Of a stretch of DNA of 62,534 nt, positions 7,835-17,269 are shown in pieces. The notes under the pieces are model-generated. The model worked only from the letters and a program-made list of their open reading frames with translations. It did not search any database and was not told the origin of the DNA. The translations under genes were made by a program, and so were the position numbers. Origin of the DNA: Streptococcus sp. (GTDB lineage: Bacteria > Bacillota > Bacilli > Lactobacillales > Streptococcaceae); contig DOTL01000001.1 in assembly GCA_003521145.1 (NCBI GenBank), positions 1-62,534 of the forward strand, in the 5' to 3' direction. The number at the start of each line of letters is the position of its first letter. The stretch's first letter is position 1.

Positions 7835-8287
7835 TTAAAAGTCAGTTTCTTCCTTGAAACTAGCGCCACTAGTGGCATCAGACCAGGCGACAAGAGCTTG
7901 AGCAGAGTTATCCAGATAGGTCTTGAGAGGTTGCTTCAAATCATAGATGGTCTCCCAAAATCCCAGGATTTTTCCATCTTTGTCTATAGCAGCTTGGTAG
8001 GTTTGGATGAGTACTTGATCAAAACTGTCTGTTGGAATCTGATAACTTTTTTCTTTGGTAGGAGACTCCAGAACTTCAGACATGATCCAATCAGGCAGAT
8101 TTTCATCTTCACGAGGAAAGAAACTACCGTCAGCGCCACCGTTGTCGTAGAGAAAGTTTCCTTGGGCATCATAGGCTGCTAATTTATAGGGAAGGTGATT
8201 CAGTAGTGTTTTTAAATCGTTCATACCTTCATCATAGCTTCTTTCAGGAGAAATGGCAATGCTTTGGATTGGATACAATACTATCAT
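7835..8287 (-). CDS. PAS-like domain protein, possibly a truncated remnant
   Basis: A 150-residue protein. The segment from about residue 28 onward (LPYKLAAYDAQGNFLYDN ... GKILGFWETIYDLK) reads like a PAS sensor domain with the usual final beta strands. In streptococci such a domain is often the C-terminal part of a longer flavin-reductase-like protein, and here the frame is closed three codons upstream of the ATG, with no Shine-Dalgarno sequence. It may therefore be a 3' remnant, or it may start at the internal ATG at 8224. The ATG at 8287 lies inside a palindrome (8278-8297). Function unknown. Confidence 0.45.
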   Translation of the reverse strand: MIVLYPIQSIAISPERSYDEGMNDLKTLLNHLPYKLAAYDAQGNFLYDNGGADGSFFPREDENLPDWIMSEVLESPTKEKSYQIPTDSFDQVLIQTYQAAIDKDGKILGFWETIYDLKQPLKTYLDNSAQALVAWSDATSGASFKEETDF

Positions 8288-8297
8288 AGGATAGTAT
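8278..8297. promoter_or_regulatory. Operator-like palindrome between divergent genes
   Basis: ATACTATC (8278-8285) and GATAGTAT (8290-8297) form a perfect 8-bp inverted repeat with a 4-base centre. Further GATAGTA and AGTATCAG half-copies occur at 8311-8317 and 8332-8339. The TATAAT at 8342-8347 serves the plus-strand gene, so a repressor binding here would act just upstream of it. Confidence 0.4.
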
Positions 8298-8375
8298 CAG
8301 TTTGTCTGAGGATAGTAGTATCACTTGGAGCAGTATCAGGGTATAATAAAGTAAAAGAAGACTCGAGGTGAAAAC

Positions 8376-9218
8376 ATGTCAAAACTTATTTTTCTAGATG
8401 TTGACGGGACGTTAGTGGATTATCATAACCGCATTCCAGAGTCCAGCAGTCAAGGCAATTCGTCAGGCACGTTAAAATGGGCATCTGGTCTATGTTTGTA
8501 CCGGCCGTAGCAAGGCAGAAATACAACCAGAATTATGGGAAATTGGCTTAGATGGGATGATTGGAGGTAATGCTCTTATGTAGAGCATCATGGCCAAGTC
8601 CTCATGCATCAGCTGATTTCTAAGGAAGATGCGGCTAAGATTGTGGATTGGTTGACCCAACGTCATCTAGCTTTTTATCTGGAGAGTAATAATGGCCTTT
8701 TTGCCAGTCCTGATTTTCGTGAGCGGGCACGTGAGACACTTAAGACTTATGCCATTCAAAGGGGGCAGTCAGAAGAGTCTGTCGCTGGTAAGGAACCAGA
8801 AGATTTCATTCATGGTCTCAAGTATGGTGGGGAACTCTATCGTGATGACCTAAACAAGGTCAGTTTCGTTTTAGAATCCTATCAGGACCATCTAGATTCA
8901 AAAGAAGCTTTTCCACAGCTTGAAGCCCATACTTGGGGAGGGCGAGGTGAAACAGCCTTGTTTGGTGATCTAGGTGTTAAGGATATTAACAAGGCCCATG
9001 ACATCGATGTCCTTTTGGAACATTTGGGGGCTGAGCGTTCGGAAACCATTGCTTTTGCCGATACCAAGATTGATATCCCTATGTTGGAATATTGTGAGGT
9101 TGGGGTTGCCATGGGAAATGGTGGGCCGGAAATCTTAGCTATGGCAGACCTAATCACAGACGATGTTGAAACAGATAGCCTCTACAAGGCTTTTGAGAAA
9201 TTAGGCTTATTGGAATAG
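8376..9218 (+). pseudogene. Cof-type HAD hydrolase, broken by frameshifts
   Basis: The N-terminus (MSKLIFLDVDGTLVDYHNRIP, motif I intact) starts at 8376 with GAGGTG upstream. Around 8440 the frame shifts: the correct continuation AVKAIRQAR lies in another frame, meets a TAA, then continues as NGHLVYVCTGRSKAEIQ. A second shift near 8570 returns to the frame that is open from 8604 to 9218 (MHQLISKEDAAKIVDWL ... FADTKIDIPMLEY ... GNGGPEI), which carries the cap domain and motif IV. In total at least two frameshifts and a nonsense codon. The C-terminal part alone lacks motif I and cannot be an active phosphatase. The intact gene would be a HAD-IIB sugar-phosphate or flavin phosphatase of about 270-280 residues. 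Confidence 0.85.
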
Positions 9219-9220
9219 AA

Positions 9221-9249
9221 AAACTGAGTTCCGTTTGGGAGCTCAGTTT
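9221..9249. terminator. Bidirectional terminator
   Basis: A 12-bp stem (AAACTGAG / CTCAGTTT extended by TTCC/GGGA) with a 5-base loop sits between the convergent HAD pseudogene and the Pr6Pr gene. Confidence 0.7.
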
Positions 9250-9254
9250 GTGTT

Positions 9255-9881
9255 TTATGCTGGTTTACGACCGATAAATTTTTTCAAGAGGAATAAGAGA
9301 TAGCCAACAGCAATGTAGCCAGCACTGATGACCAGGACGTTTATCATGACCTTATTCCAACCAAATTTATTGACATTGATAAAGAAGTAGGCGAAAGGAC
9401 TATCTTTGGCACCTGGAATTGACAGTTTTAGAACCAGTCCGTTTAGAAGGGCAAAGGCAAAGTAAGACAGAGGGAACACTGACCAGTAAATTGGTTCACG
9501 GAGACGGTAGGCTTTCTTAGCATCGAAAATGAGGGTATCAAGCACCAATCCCCAAGGGACAATATAGTGAACCAAGAAATTGCGGAGGGTCCAGAATTTC
9601 TCAGGTTCTGTAATAGGAGCCAAGAGGATGTGATAGATAACTCCAGTGATGAGGATGGCCATGGTTACGCCACCCTTGTAACGCAAAAGTTTTGTGTTAG
9701 TCGTCGCATCCCCTTTTTTGAAGTCATAGATGATAAAGAAAATCAAACTAGAAAAGACGAGGATATTGGACAAAACGGTGTAGTAGAGCAACATGCCCCA
9801 ACCATCATCATGGATTTGAATAGAGACTCCTACCAAACCACAGAGAGCTAGTAAGATACGGTAAAATCGTGAAATAGTCAT
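9255..9881 (-). CDS. Pr6Pr-family integral membrane protein
   Basis: A 208-residue protein with about six hydrophobic segments spread over its length (LLALCGLVGVSIQIH, YTVLSNILVFSSLIFFIIY, GGVTMAILITGVIYHILL, FLVHYIVPWGLVL, YWSVFPLSYFAFALL, VLVISAGYIAVGYLLFLL). The LSN, NFLVHY..P and WSVFPLSYF motifs are characteristic of the Pr6Pr family (plasma-membrane proteins with six conserved segments) found in many Gram-positives. Biochemical role unknown. Monocistronic, convergent with the HAD pseudogene. Confidence 0.8.
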   Translation of the reverse strand: MTISRFYRILLALCGLVGVSIQIHDDGWGMLLYYTVLSNILVFSSLIFFIIYDFKKGDATTNTKLLRYKGGVTMAILITGVIYHILLAPITEPEKFWTLRNFLVHYIVPWGLVLDTLIFDAKKAYRLREPIYWSVFPLSYFAFALLNGLVLKLSIPGAKDSPFAYFFINVNKFGWNKVMINVLVISAGYIAVGYLLFLLKKFIGRKPA

Positions 9882-9987
9882 AAGCTTCCTTTTCCTAATA
9901 AATAATCTCTCTTATCATATCACATTTTTCACTAACAATTTATTGAAAATTCTAGTAAAATCAAAGTAAGAAAGACTTTAAGGAGTA

Positions 9988-10830
9988 ATGATGTCCAATT
10001 TAATCGATTATCTTGAAAAGGTTAAGGTTTTACCTTTCGACAAAGAGCCTCTTAATATCTTGGATAAGGTTTGCATCAATGAAATTGGCTAACTGACTTA
10101 TGAAAAATGGCTCTTAGCAAGTGATTTGAAGTAAACCATCAATCTACATGACTATGCTAAAGGGAAGGACTTAAATCCAGACTACAGCTTCATGGTAACT
10201 AAGGAACGGGTGGATTTGTCTGAAGCCATGGTGAGGTCGAGACGTTTCGCTGGACTTAATCTAAGTGACTACTGTAGTGTCTTGGACAAGGAAGTGGAAA
10301 AGCAGTTTGCAGCTATGATTTTTAGTCTGCCTGAATTGGGCTACCAACAGATTGTTTTTCGTGGGACAGATGATAGCGTTATTGGCTGGAAGGAGAGTTT
10401 TCAGCTGACCTACAGTCGGGAAATTCCTGACCATCCGCTCAGCCATGGCCTTTCTGGAGGGGCACTTACCAAACCTCAGTGTGGTCATATCGCTATTTCT
10501 GGACACTTCAAGGGTGGCAATCTTGCCCTCTATTCGGCTGTCCAGAGTTCACCTGTCCTGCGTGAGCAAATAGCAGAGCTCTTGCTTCTGGATTCTCGAG
10601 GTTTGATGAAATGACTCTTAGAGAAGCCTTCTTACCAAGAATTAAAAGCTAAGATGACGGTTGTCAGACCTCAAGAATCCGTTGTGGAGTCTTGCTCTAC
10701 TGGGACAAGGCCGCAAAGCTTGTAGCATCAGATGGCATTGGCATTGCTCAACACAATGTCTTACTTTGGCAGGTTGACTTGGAAATCTGGGAACAAGAAA
10801 TAAAGTCTTCCCAAGCTAGAACTTCCTGAT
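9988..10830 (+). pseudogene. DUF2974/Mbeg1-like alpha/beta hydrolase, decayed
   Basis: AAGGAG precedes ATG 9988 (MMSNLIDYLEKVKVLPFDKEP). The same frame is interrupted by TAA near 10090 and TAA near 10132, then stays open through the middle part (FMVTKERVDLSEAMVRSRRF ... IVFRGTDDSVIGWKESF ... GHIAISGHFKGGNLALYSA) to TGA near 10612. A further shift near 10680 restores GVLLYWDKAAKLVASDGIGIAQHN. The lipase-like nucleophile elbow reads GHFKGGNLA where family members have GHSKGGNLA, so the catalytic Ser is replaced by Phe. With two early stops, a late stop, a frameshift and loss of the nucleophile it is a dead gene. A large part of the usual sequence between the N-terminus and the elbow is also missing. 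Confidence 0.8.
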
Positions 10831-10900
10831 TATATCAAAAAAATGAGTGAATTAACTAACAGTGATTAGGGACGACTGAACTATAGAAATGGAGGCTATC

Positions 10901-11665
10901 ATGCCAAAAAACGTACTTATTACAGGAGCAACATCAGGAATTGGTGAAGCAACGGCGTATGCCTTTGCCAAAGAGGGTGAAAATGTCATCCTAACAGGTC
11001 GCCGTGTGGAGCGCTTAGAAGCCTTGAAAGAAGAGCTCCAAGCCGCCTATCCAGGCCAAAAAGTTTGGACCTTTGCCTTGGATGTCACAGATATGGAGAT
11101 GGTCAAGGATGTTTGCCAAGCCATTCTCAAAAGTGTGGGTCAAGTCCATGTTTTAGTCAATAATGCAGGCCTGGCACTAGGTCTAACAGCTTACCAAGAC
11201 TACGAAGAGTGGGACATGTTGACCATGCTCGATACCAATGTCAAGGGCTTGATGATGGTGACACGTCAGATTTTGCCGAGTATGGTAGCTGCCAATGAGG
11301 GTCACATCATCAATATGGGCTCTACAGCAGGCATCTATGCTTATGCAGGCGCCGCTGTTTATTCAGCAACCAAGGCCGCTGTCAAAACTTTCAGTGATGG
11401 GCTACGTATCGATACTATTGCCACAGACATCAAGGTGACAACCATTCAGCCCGGTATCGTTGAGACCGACTTTTCACAAGTTCGCTTTCACGGTGACAAG
11501 GACAAGGCAGCCAAGGTCTATCAAGGTTTGGAAGCCCTCCATGCCCAAGATATTGCGGATGCTGTCCTCTATGTCACCAAGCAACCACGACGCGTTCAGA
11601 TTTCAGACATGACCATCATGGCTAACCAACAAGCCACAGGGTTTACGATTCATAGGGGGGAGTAA
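10901..11665 (+). CDS. Short-chain dehydrogenase/reductase, YdfG-like
   Basis: A 254-residue classical SDR. The cofactor-binding TGATSGIG is at residues 8-15, and GRR after strand 2 suggests NADP preference. NNAG follows strand 4, and the catalytic Ser (GSTAG) and YSATK (Tyr/Lys about 154-158) are all present. Sequence around LALGLTAYQDYEEWDMLTMLDTNVKGLM resembles the YdfG group (3-hydroxy acid / serine dehydrogenase), but the substrate cannot be read from sequence. The ATG at 10901 is chosen over 10889 because GGAGG lies five bases before it. Own terminator at 11676. Confidence 0.88.
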   Translation: MPKNVLITGATSGIGEATAYAFAKEGENVILTGRRVERLEALKEELQAAYPGQKVWTFALDVTDMEMVKDVCQAILKSVGQVHVLVNNAGLALGLTAYQDYEEWDMLTMLDTNVKGLMMVTRQILPSMVAANEGHIINMGSTAGIYAYAGAAVYSATKAAVKTFSDGLRIDTIATDIKVTTIQPGIVETDFSQVRFHGDKDKAAKVYQGLEALHAQDIADAVLYVTKQPRRVQISDMTIMANQQATGFTIHRGE

Positions 11666-11675
11666 ATAGAAGATA

Positions 11676-11707
11676 ACAACATGGCACCAAGCTGTGTTGT
11701 TTGTTTG
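11676..11707 (+). terminator. Terminator of the SDR gene
   Basis: ACAACATGGC pairs with GCTGTGTTGT (two G-U pairs) around ACCAA; followed by TTGTTT. Confidence 0.65.
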
Positions 11708-11741
11708 AATTTTCCCAAAACTATGAAAGAAACCGTGAAAA

Positions 11742-11750
11742 TGCTATAAT
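11742..11750 (+). promoter_or_regulatory. Extended -10 promoter of the type I R-M operon
   Basis: TGCTATAAT (TGn plus a perfect TATAAT at 11745-11750) lies 34 bases before the hsdR start. No strong -35 is visible. Confidence 0.6.
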
Positions 11751-11784
11751 GTAAGGGATTACGACAATGTTGAAAGGATAAGTC

Positions 11785-14775
11785 ATGCTAGCAGTTAGTC
11801 CAGAACTTGAGATAGAACGTCAATTAATCGAGCAGTTAACCTCTGGTGAGAGCCAGTGGACCTATCGCCCAGACTTAAAAAATGAAGGTCAATTATGGGA
11901 TAACTTTTTTGACAAGTTAGCGCAAAATAACGTTGCCCTCCTTGCTGACCATCCCTTGACTGAGCAGGAGAAGCGCCAAATCAAGAACCAGCTTAACTTC
12001 ATTAACTATTATGAAGCTGCTAAGTGGTTGGCTGGTGAAAATGGTATTGCCAAAGTCGAGGTACAGCGTGAAGATGCTAGCCTTGGAACTATCCGCCTTT
12101 CTGTCATCTGGCGTGACAATATCGCTGCTGGAAAATCCAGTTACGAAGTGGTCAATCAAGTTGAACGTGACAAGGCCTATCCTCAAGATCAGGATCGTCG
12201 TTTAGATACAACCCTGATGATCAATGGCCTTCCTCTTATCCATATCGAGCTCAAGAGTCCTCGTGTGGCCTTTTTGGATGCCTTTCATCAAATCAAAAAG
12301 TATGACCGTGAAGGCAAGTTCCGGGGCATTTATTCGGCCCTTCAGATGTTTGTTGTGACGAATAAAGTAGACACACGCTATATCGCAGCTGCACGAGAAG
12401 ATAAGCTCAATAAACAATTCTTGACATCTTGGGTGGATAAAGATAATAAACCCATGACCAGTCTCATGGACTTTGCCCACGAAGTCCTGTCTATTCCACG
12501 TGCCCATCAGATGGTGATGCAGTACTCCGTTATTGATGATAGTAAGAAAGCCCTCATCCTCTTACGTCCTTATCAAATCCATGCCATAGAGTCTGTTCAG
12601 GATGCCTCTCGCCGTCAAGAATCAGGCTATATCTGGCATACCACGGGTTCTGGTAAGACCCTGACCTCCTACAAGGTGGCTCGCAACCTCTTGCAGATCC
12701 CAGCTATCCAAAAGACCATCTTTGTCGTCGACCGTAGGGACCTTGACCAGCAGACGACCTCGTCCTTTCTCTCTTATGCGGCTAATGATGTCATTGACAT
12801 CGACGAAACGGACAATACTCATGACTTGGTCAAGCGTTTGGCAGGAAATGATAAGCGTGTGATTGTGACGACTATCCAGAAAATCACAACCATGATGCGC
12901 AAGTTCCAAGAAGGTAAATACCAAAAGGATTCGGAAAAAATCAAGGACCTCCATGTAGCTTTCGTTGTGGATGAGTGTCACCGCGCGGTTACGCCTCAGA
13001 CCCAAAAAGAAATCAAAGGCTTTTTCCACAATTCGCTCTGGTATGGCTTTACAGGTACACCGATTTTCAAGGAAAATAAACGCAAGCAATTAGGTGATTT
13101 GGCACAAACGACCCACCAACAATATGGCGAACGCCTTCATGAGTATACGGTCAAAGAAGCCATCCATGACGGGGCAGTCCTGGGATTCAAGGTAGATTAT
13201 CGGAATACCATTATTTCGCCGATTCCTGAAAAAGATCTTCCTGACTCTGTCTATGAAGATAAAGAACACATGCTGGAAGTACTGGATGCTATCCTAAACA
13301 AAAGTTATCAACAGTTGGGTTTCCCAAATGGTGTGGGTAAGACCTACGAGGCTATCTTAACCGTTAAGTCCATTCCGCAAGCTCAAGCTTATTACAATCT
13401 GCTCAAGAGTATCAAGGCAGGACACGAACGTGTCAAGGTGTCAGAGCGAGTTAAGCGCGTGCTACCCGACTTTCCAAAGGTGACGGTCACCTACTCTGTG
13501 TCGGAAAATGAAGAAGAGTCTATCGCCTACCAAGACCACATGAAACAGGTCATGGACGACTACAATCAGGAGTTCGGTACCCATTTTAATATGGCTGATT
13601 TGCGTGGTTTTAACACGGATATCAATAATCGGTTAGCCAGAAAATTAGATAAATACATTCCTCGCAATGAGCAGTTGGATTTGGTTATCGTCGTTGACCG
13701 TCTTTTGACCGGTTTTGATGCCCCATGTCTATCCACTCTCTTTATCGATCGTAAGCCTATGCGTCCACAGGATTTGATTCAAGCTTTTAGTCGCACTAAC
13801 CGCATCTTTGACAGTAAAAAGCGTTATGGCCATATCATCACCTTCCAAAGACCAGAGGCCTTTAAAGAGGCTGTGGATAATGCCCTTAAGCTCTACTCAA
13901 ACGGTGGTGAAAATGATGTCATTGCCCCAGATTGGAAAGAAGAAAAAGCCAACTTCATCCAAGCCTGGATAGACTTTCAAGTAAAAGTGGAAGATGTGGA
14001 GAACTATGTCATCACGATTGAGCAGGCCACTAGCCCACAACTTCGTCGCATTGCCAAGGCTTACCAAACCTTTGACAAGTATCTGGCATCTATCCGTGTC
14101 TATAGTGAATGTGATGAAGCGGCTATCTATGCGGAGACAGGACTATCAGATGAAAAGCTCGAAACCTATCTAGGAATCTATCAAAATATCCTATCAGAGC
14201 TCAAAAGTCGAGCCGAAGACGATGGTGATGATAATCTCTTTGATATCCACTACGAACTGGAATCCGTCCAAGTCGACGAAATTAACTATGCTTACATCCT
14301 GACCCTGATTCAAAGTATGATTCAGCAGGAAGAGGATAGTCCACAAGCACTCAGTGCCAAGGATATCGAAACTGTAGACAACTATATTCAGAGCCTGGAG
14401 AGGACCAATCCTAAACTAGCTGAAATCATCCGAAACCTGTGGAAAGAAGTCCAAGCCAATCCTAAAGATTACCAAGGACAATCTATCACTGGCGTCTTGG
14501 ACACTATGATTGAAGCCGTTATCGACGACCATCTCAAACGCTTTGCCAGAGAATGGTATGTCGGACTCGATGAACTTCGTTACTATGTCCAACACTATCG
14601 TAAGGGTGCCAAGAAGCAATCTGGAGAAAGCCAGCTCACCAAGAGCCAACGCTACAAAGACTACAAAGCAGAAACAGCTGATGCCCTCAACCCGCTCAGC
14701 TACAAAAAACACATCAAAAAAGCCTACACCAAACTCATTGAAGAGGTTATTGAACCATTGAGAGTGGGGAGGTAG
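11785..14775 (+). CDS. hsdR: Type I restriction enzyme, R (HsdR) subunit
   Basis: The 996-residue motor and nuclease subunit of a type I restriction-modification complex, which translocates and cuts DNA lacking the host methylation. An N-terminal PD-(D/E)XK nuclease domain ends its core with HIELK (about residues 153-157). The SF2 helicase part has Walker A TTGSGKT (about 286-292), DECH (about 396-399), the GFTGTP motif and the QAFSRTNR motif VI. The C-terminal helical region docks on HsdM. Length is normal and no lesion is seen. It is the first gene of the operon, with hsdS and hsdM at a distance and four other genes between them, an unusual layout. Composition is close to the rest of the chromosome. 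Confidence 0.95.
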   Translation: MLAVSPELEIERQLIEQLTSGESQWTYRPDLKNEGQLWDNFFDKLAQNNVALLADHPLTEQEKRQIKNQLNFINYYEAAKWLAGENGIAKVEVQREDASLGTIRLSVIWRDNIAAGKSSYEVVNQVERDKAYPQDQDRRLDTTLMINGLPLIHIELKSPRVAFLDAFHQIKKYDREGKFRGIYSALQMFVVTNKVDTRYIAAAREDKLNKQFLTSWVDKDNKPMTSLMDFAHEVLSIPRAHQMVMQYSVIDDSKKALILLRPYQIHAIESVQDASRRQESGYIWHTTGSGKTLTSYKVARNLLQIPAIQKTIFVVDRRDLDQQTTSSFLSYAANDVIDIDETDNTHDLVKRLAGNDKRVIVTTIQKITTMMRKFQEGKYQKDSEKIKDLHVAFVVDECHRAVTPQTQKEIKGFFHNSLWYGFTGTPIFKENKRKQLGDLAQTTHQQYGERLHEYTVKEAIHDGAVLGFKVDYRNTIISPIPEKDLPDSVYEDKEHMLEVLDAILNKSYQQLGFPNGVGKTYEAILTVKSIPQAQAYYNLLKSIKAGHERVKVSERVKRVLPDFPKVTVTYSVSENEEESIAYQDHMKQVMDDYNQEFGTHFNMADLRGFNTDINNRLARKLDKYIPRNEQLDLVIVVDRLLTGFDAPCLSTLFIDRKPMRPQDLIQAFSRTNRIFDSKKRYGHIITFQRPEAFKEAVDNALKLYSNGGENDVIAPDWKEEKANFIQAWIDFQVKVEDVENYVITIEQATSPQLRRIAKAYQTFDKYLASIRVYSECDEAAIYAETGLSDEKLETYLGIYQNILSELKSRAEDDGDDNLFDIHYELESVQVDEINYAYILTLIQSMIQQEEDSPQALSAKDIETVDNYIQSLERTNPKLAEIIRNLWKEVQANPKDYQGQSITGVLDTMIEAVIDDHLKRFAREWYVGLDELRYYVQHYRKGAKKQSGESQLTKSQRYKDYKAETADALNPLSYKKHIKKAYTKLIEEVIEPLRVGR

Positions 14776-14780
14776 AGGGA

Positions 14781-15908
14781 ATGGAAATATCTCAACTAGA
14801 CAGAATTTCATATTCAATTTTGTTGCAAGAGACTTTAGAATTAAGACAAGTTTTACAGTCAATTGTAAATTCTCAAGATACTATTGATAATTATGACATC
14901 TTTATTCCCTTTCTACCTATTATGTCTTCTGTGTGTCTCGGTTGGTGTGATTTATTTACGAAAGAAGGTATAAAAATAGAAATTCCTGATATAGAAGGTT
15001 ATAGTTGTGTAAGGTTGCTAAAAAATTGTAGAATTGGTTTGAAGTTATATTGTGACCAGAGAATTGGCAAAGCAACTAAACAACTTAAGAAGAATTCTGA
15101 AGAAACATATCGGTTATTAAAAACTGATTATAATATCTTTCAAAGATTAGTCGTTTCTATGTTAGGGCAATGTGACTTTGGCGTTTTTACAATTAACGAA
15201 TTACCTTATGGGAATACGAGTCAACTTTTTCTTTATATCTCAGACGTAATTAATTTTGAAAGGTATAAATCCCTTGGAGTATGGGAAACAGAAGCGCGAA
15301 AAGTTGTTTTTGAATTTTCTAAATTACTTTCCCAATTTATAAATACAATTATAGACTCATTTGCTAAATCGAATATGATTGATAAGGACTCCCAAATTGA
15401 ATTGGTGAGATTCAATTTTTCTTATAATGATTACTTTCTAATTGATGAAAAACGTAGAAATATACTAAAAGGTGATTTACCTATAGAAATTCAATTACAA
15501 TTATTTAATATTCTTTGCCAGAATAATTTTATTATCAATGTTTTGCCACTAGTGTTCCAAAGTGGCGGTTTATTATACCATAGATCAAGACTACAAACAT
15601 ATTTAGTAAGTGTTAACACTATTAAAAAAATTATTAACAAGTTTCCAAATGAGAAGTATCAAAAGCAGCTGAAGGAAATTGTAGAGGTTAAAGAAATTTA
15701 TTTTGACAAAGATAGTGTCTTAAGGAATAATATCTTTCATTATAAGATTGAAGGAGTAGATGATTCCATCTTTTCAATTCCAGAAAAATATTTTTATGAG
15801 TTTATTGAATTTAATAGTAGGGTTGAATTCAATGATTTTATGCAAGTAATAAGTGAAGAAATTATAAAAATTAATAAAGTTATTTATAAAATGGTTGAAT
15901 TTTGTTAA
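14781..15908 (+). CDS. HEPN-motif protein embedded in the R-M operon
   Basis: A 375-residue protein of no family I can name with certainty. Mostly helical, with no membrane segment or signal peptide. Near the C-terminus it carries LRNNIFHYK, an R-N-x3-H arrangement (about residues 315-320) that matches the R-polar-x(3-4)-H catalytic motif of HEPN ribonucleases; the fold around it (long helices rich in Ile, Lys and Asn) is compatible. It starts five bases after the hsdR stop with GGGAGG upstream, so it is transcribed with the R-M genes. The sequence is strikingly AT-rich beside hsdR, a sign of separate acquisition. Possible role: abortive-infection toxin or RNase; this is inference. Confidence 0.65.
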   Translation: MEISQLDRISYSILLQETLELRQVLQSIVNSQDTIDNYDIFIPFLPIMSSVCLGWCDLFTKEGIKIEIPDIEGYSCVRLLKNCRIGLKLYCDQRIGKATKQLKKNSEETYRLLKTDYNIFQRLVVSMLGQCDFGVFTINELPYGNTSQLFLYISDVINFERYKSLGVWETEARKVVFEFSKLLSQFINTIIDSFAKSNMIDKDSQIELVRFNFSYNDYFLIDEKRRNILKGDLPIEIQLQLFNILCQNNFIINVLPLVFQSGGLLYHRSRLQTYLVSVNTIKKIINKFPNEKYQKQLKEIVEVKEIYFDKDSVLRNNIFHYKIEGVDDSIFSIPEKYFYEFIEFNSRVEFNDFMQVISEEIIKINKVIYKMVEFC

Positions 15909-15949
15909 AAATTTTCAGTTATAATGATTCGAAATAGAAGGAAATAATT

Positions 15950-17236
15950 ATGGAAGAAAAAATTCACATATACTCTGATGAATCAAATCATGATAAGAGT
16001 ATTACTAACAAAGAAAACAATATAAATATTGATAACGAAGGTTTGTCTAGAGAATATGTTAGATCCTTTCTAATGATTAAGACATCTTGTTTAGATGATG
16101 CAGAGAATAAATTAAATAATTTAGAAAAAAGATATTTTTCTTGTCAAGAAGATGAACCCAAAGGCAAGGTAATTTTCCAACTTACTAAAAAAAATGGATT
16201 AAAGAATTTATCTGGGGACGCTACAAAATTTCTTTTAGATTTACTTGATTTTATTGAAGAATTTGAAATCCATATTTTTCTTGTAGTTTTTAATAAATTT
16301 GAATATATCATAAATGATAGTATTGAGGTTGATATAGATCGTTTTTCGAAAAAATATAAACCGATTGATGATGATAGAGAAATTAGGTATTCTTTTTCGA
16401 AATATTTCGAAAATCATTACAATGAAAAATTACGTAAAGTTTTGTTTAGTAGAAAAGATTCTCAAAAAGATTATAAAATAAAAAAAGCAATCTACGAGAT
16501 GAATTGTTCTTTGAAACAACATGAACTAAAAAGGAATGAATGGTTAGTAGGAAAAAATTTATACTCTCTTGTCGATAATAGTATTGTTAAATTTAATACA
16601 AAAGCTACATATAAGTGGGATTATACATTTGAAAGTAATGCTATTATCGATATAGTTGAGGAAGTTTATAAAAATAAAAAAATAATTTCTTTTGATAAAG
16701 GAACTAAAGTGAGTACTGTCTTCAAAGAACTCTTAGTTTCAAAAAATATTACAAGTATTGAAGTTACTGAGGATTTGGATTCTAAAGAGGATATATTTAT
16801 TAGACTATCTGACTACTTTGCGACATTTTTTGGAAAATTATCCAGATCATATTCAAATTCATTTAAGTTAAAAGATTTCGAAACAGGCAAAAAAAATTAT
16901 AGTACAGTTGAATCCATTCCTCAAAGCTGGTTTGAAGTAGATGAAACACAATTTTATCTAGCAAAAAGAATAGGAGAATTAATTAATAAAGGTTCAGTAA
17001 TTTTGTTGCACGGTATTTTAGCAGATACTCCAATTGGTTTAAAAAATTATTTTCAGTTTATCTCTGATTTTAAAGAGTTTAGTGATTATCAAGCAGTAGA
17101 TAATGTGAAATTGAGTCAATTGAATAATCAGAGATTATCAGAAACATGGAATACTAGTTATTCAAAACAAGGAATATTTTTTTCACCATATGATGCAACA
17201 TATGGAGCTTTAAGCGAAAATTTTGGAAAGTCTTAG
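15950..17236 (+). CDS. DUF3800-like putative nuclease, partner of the HEPN protein
   Basis: A 428-residue protein beginning EEKIHIYSDESNH, matching the Y-x-DES(G/N) signature at the N-terminus of DUF3800 proteins, which have an RNase H-like fold. Later acidic positions fit that fold: FDKGTKVST near residue 245 and SKEDIFIRLSDYFATFFG near 282, the latter equivalent to the family's final aspartate strand. It lies 41 bases after the HEPN gene, with GAAGGAAA before the start, and shares its very AT-rich composition. The C-terminal 100 residues match nothing I know. Longer than most DUF3800 proteins. Presumed metal-dependent nuclease in a two-gene defence unit; not demonstrated. Confidence 0.65.
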   Translation: MEEKIHIYSDESNHDKSITNKENNINIDNEGLSREYVRSFLMIKTSCLDDAENKLNNLEKRYFSCQEDEPKGKVIFQLTKKNGLKNLSGDATKFLLDLLDFIEEFEIHIFLVVFNKFEYIINDSIEVDIDRFSKKYKPIDDDREIRYSFSKYFENHYNEKLRKVLFSRKDSQKDYKIKKAIYEMNCSLKQHELKRNEWLVGKNLYSLVDNSIVKFNTKATYKWDYTFESNAIIDIVEEVYKNKKIISFDKGTKVSTVFKELLVSKNITSIEVTEDLDSKEDIFIRLSDYFATFFGKLSRSYSNSFKLKDFETGKKNYSTVESIPQSWFEVDETQFYLAKRIGELINKGSVILLHGILADTPIGLKNYFQFISDFKEFSDYQAVDNVKLSQLNNQRLSETWNTSYSKQGIFFSPYDATYGALSENFGKS

Positions 17237-17269
17237 TAGATTAACCAATTATAGTATTGAAATATTAAA

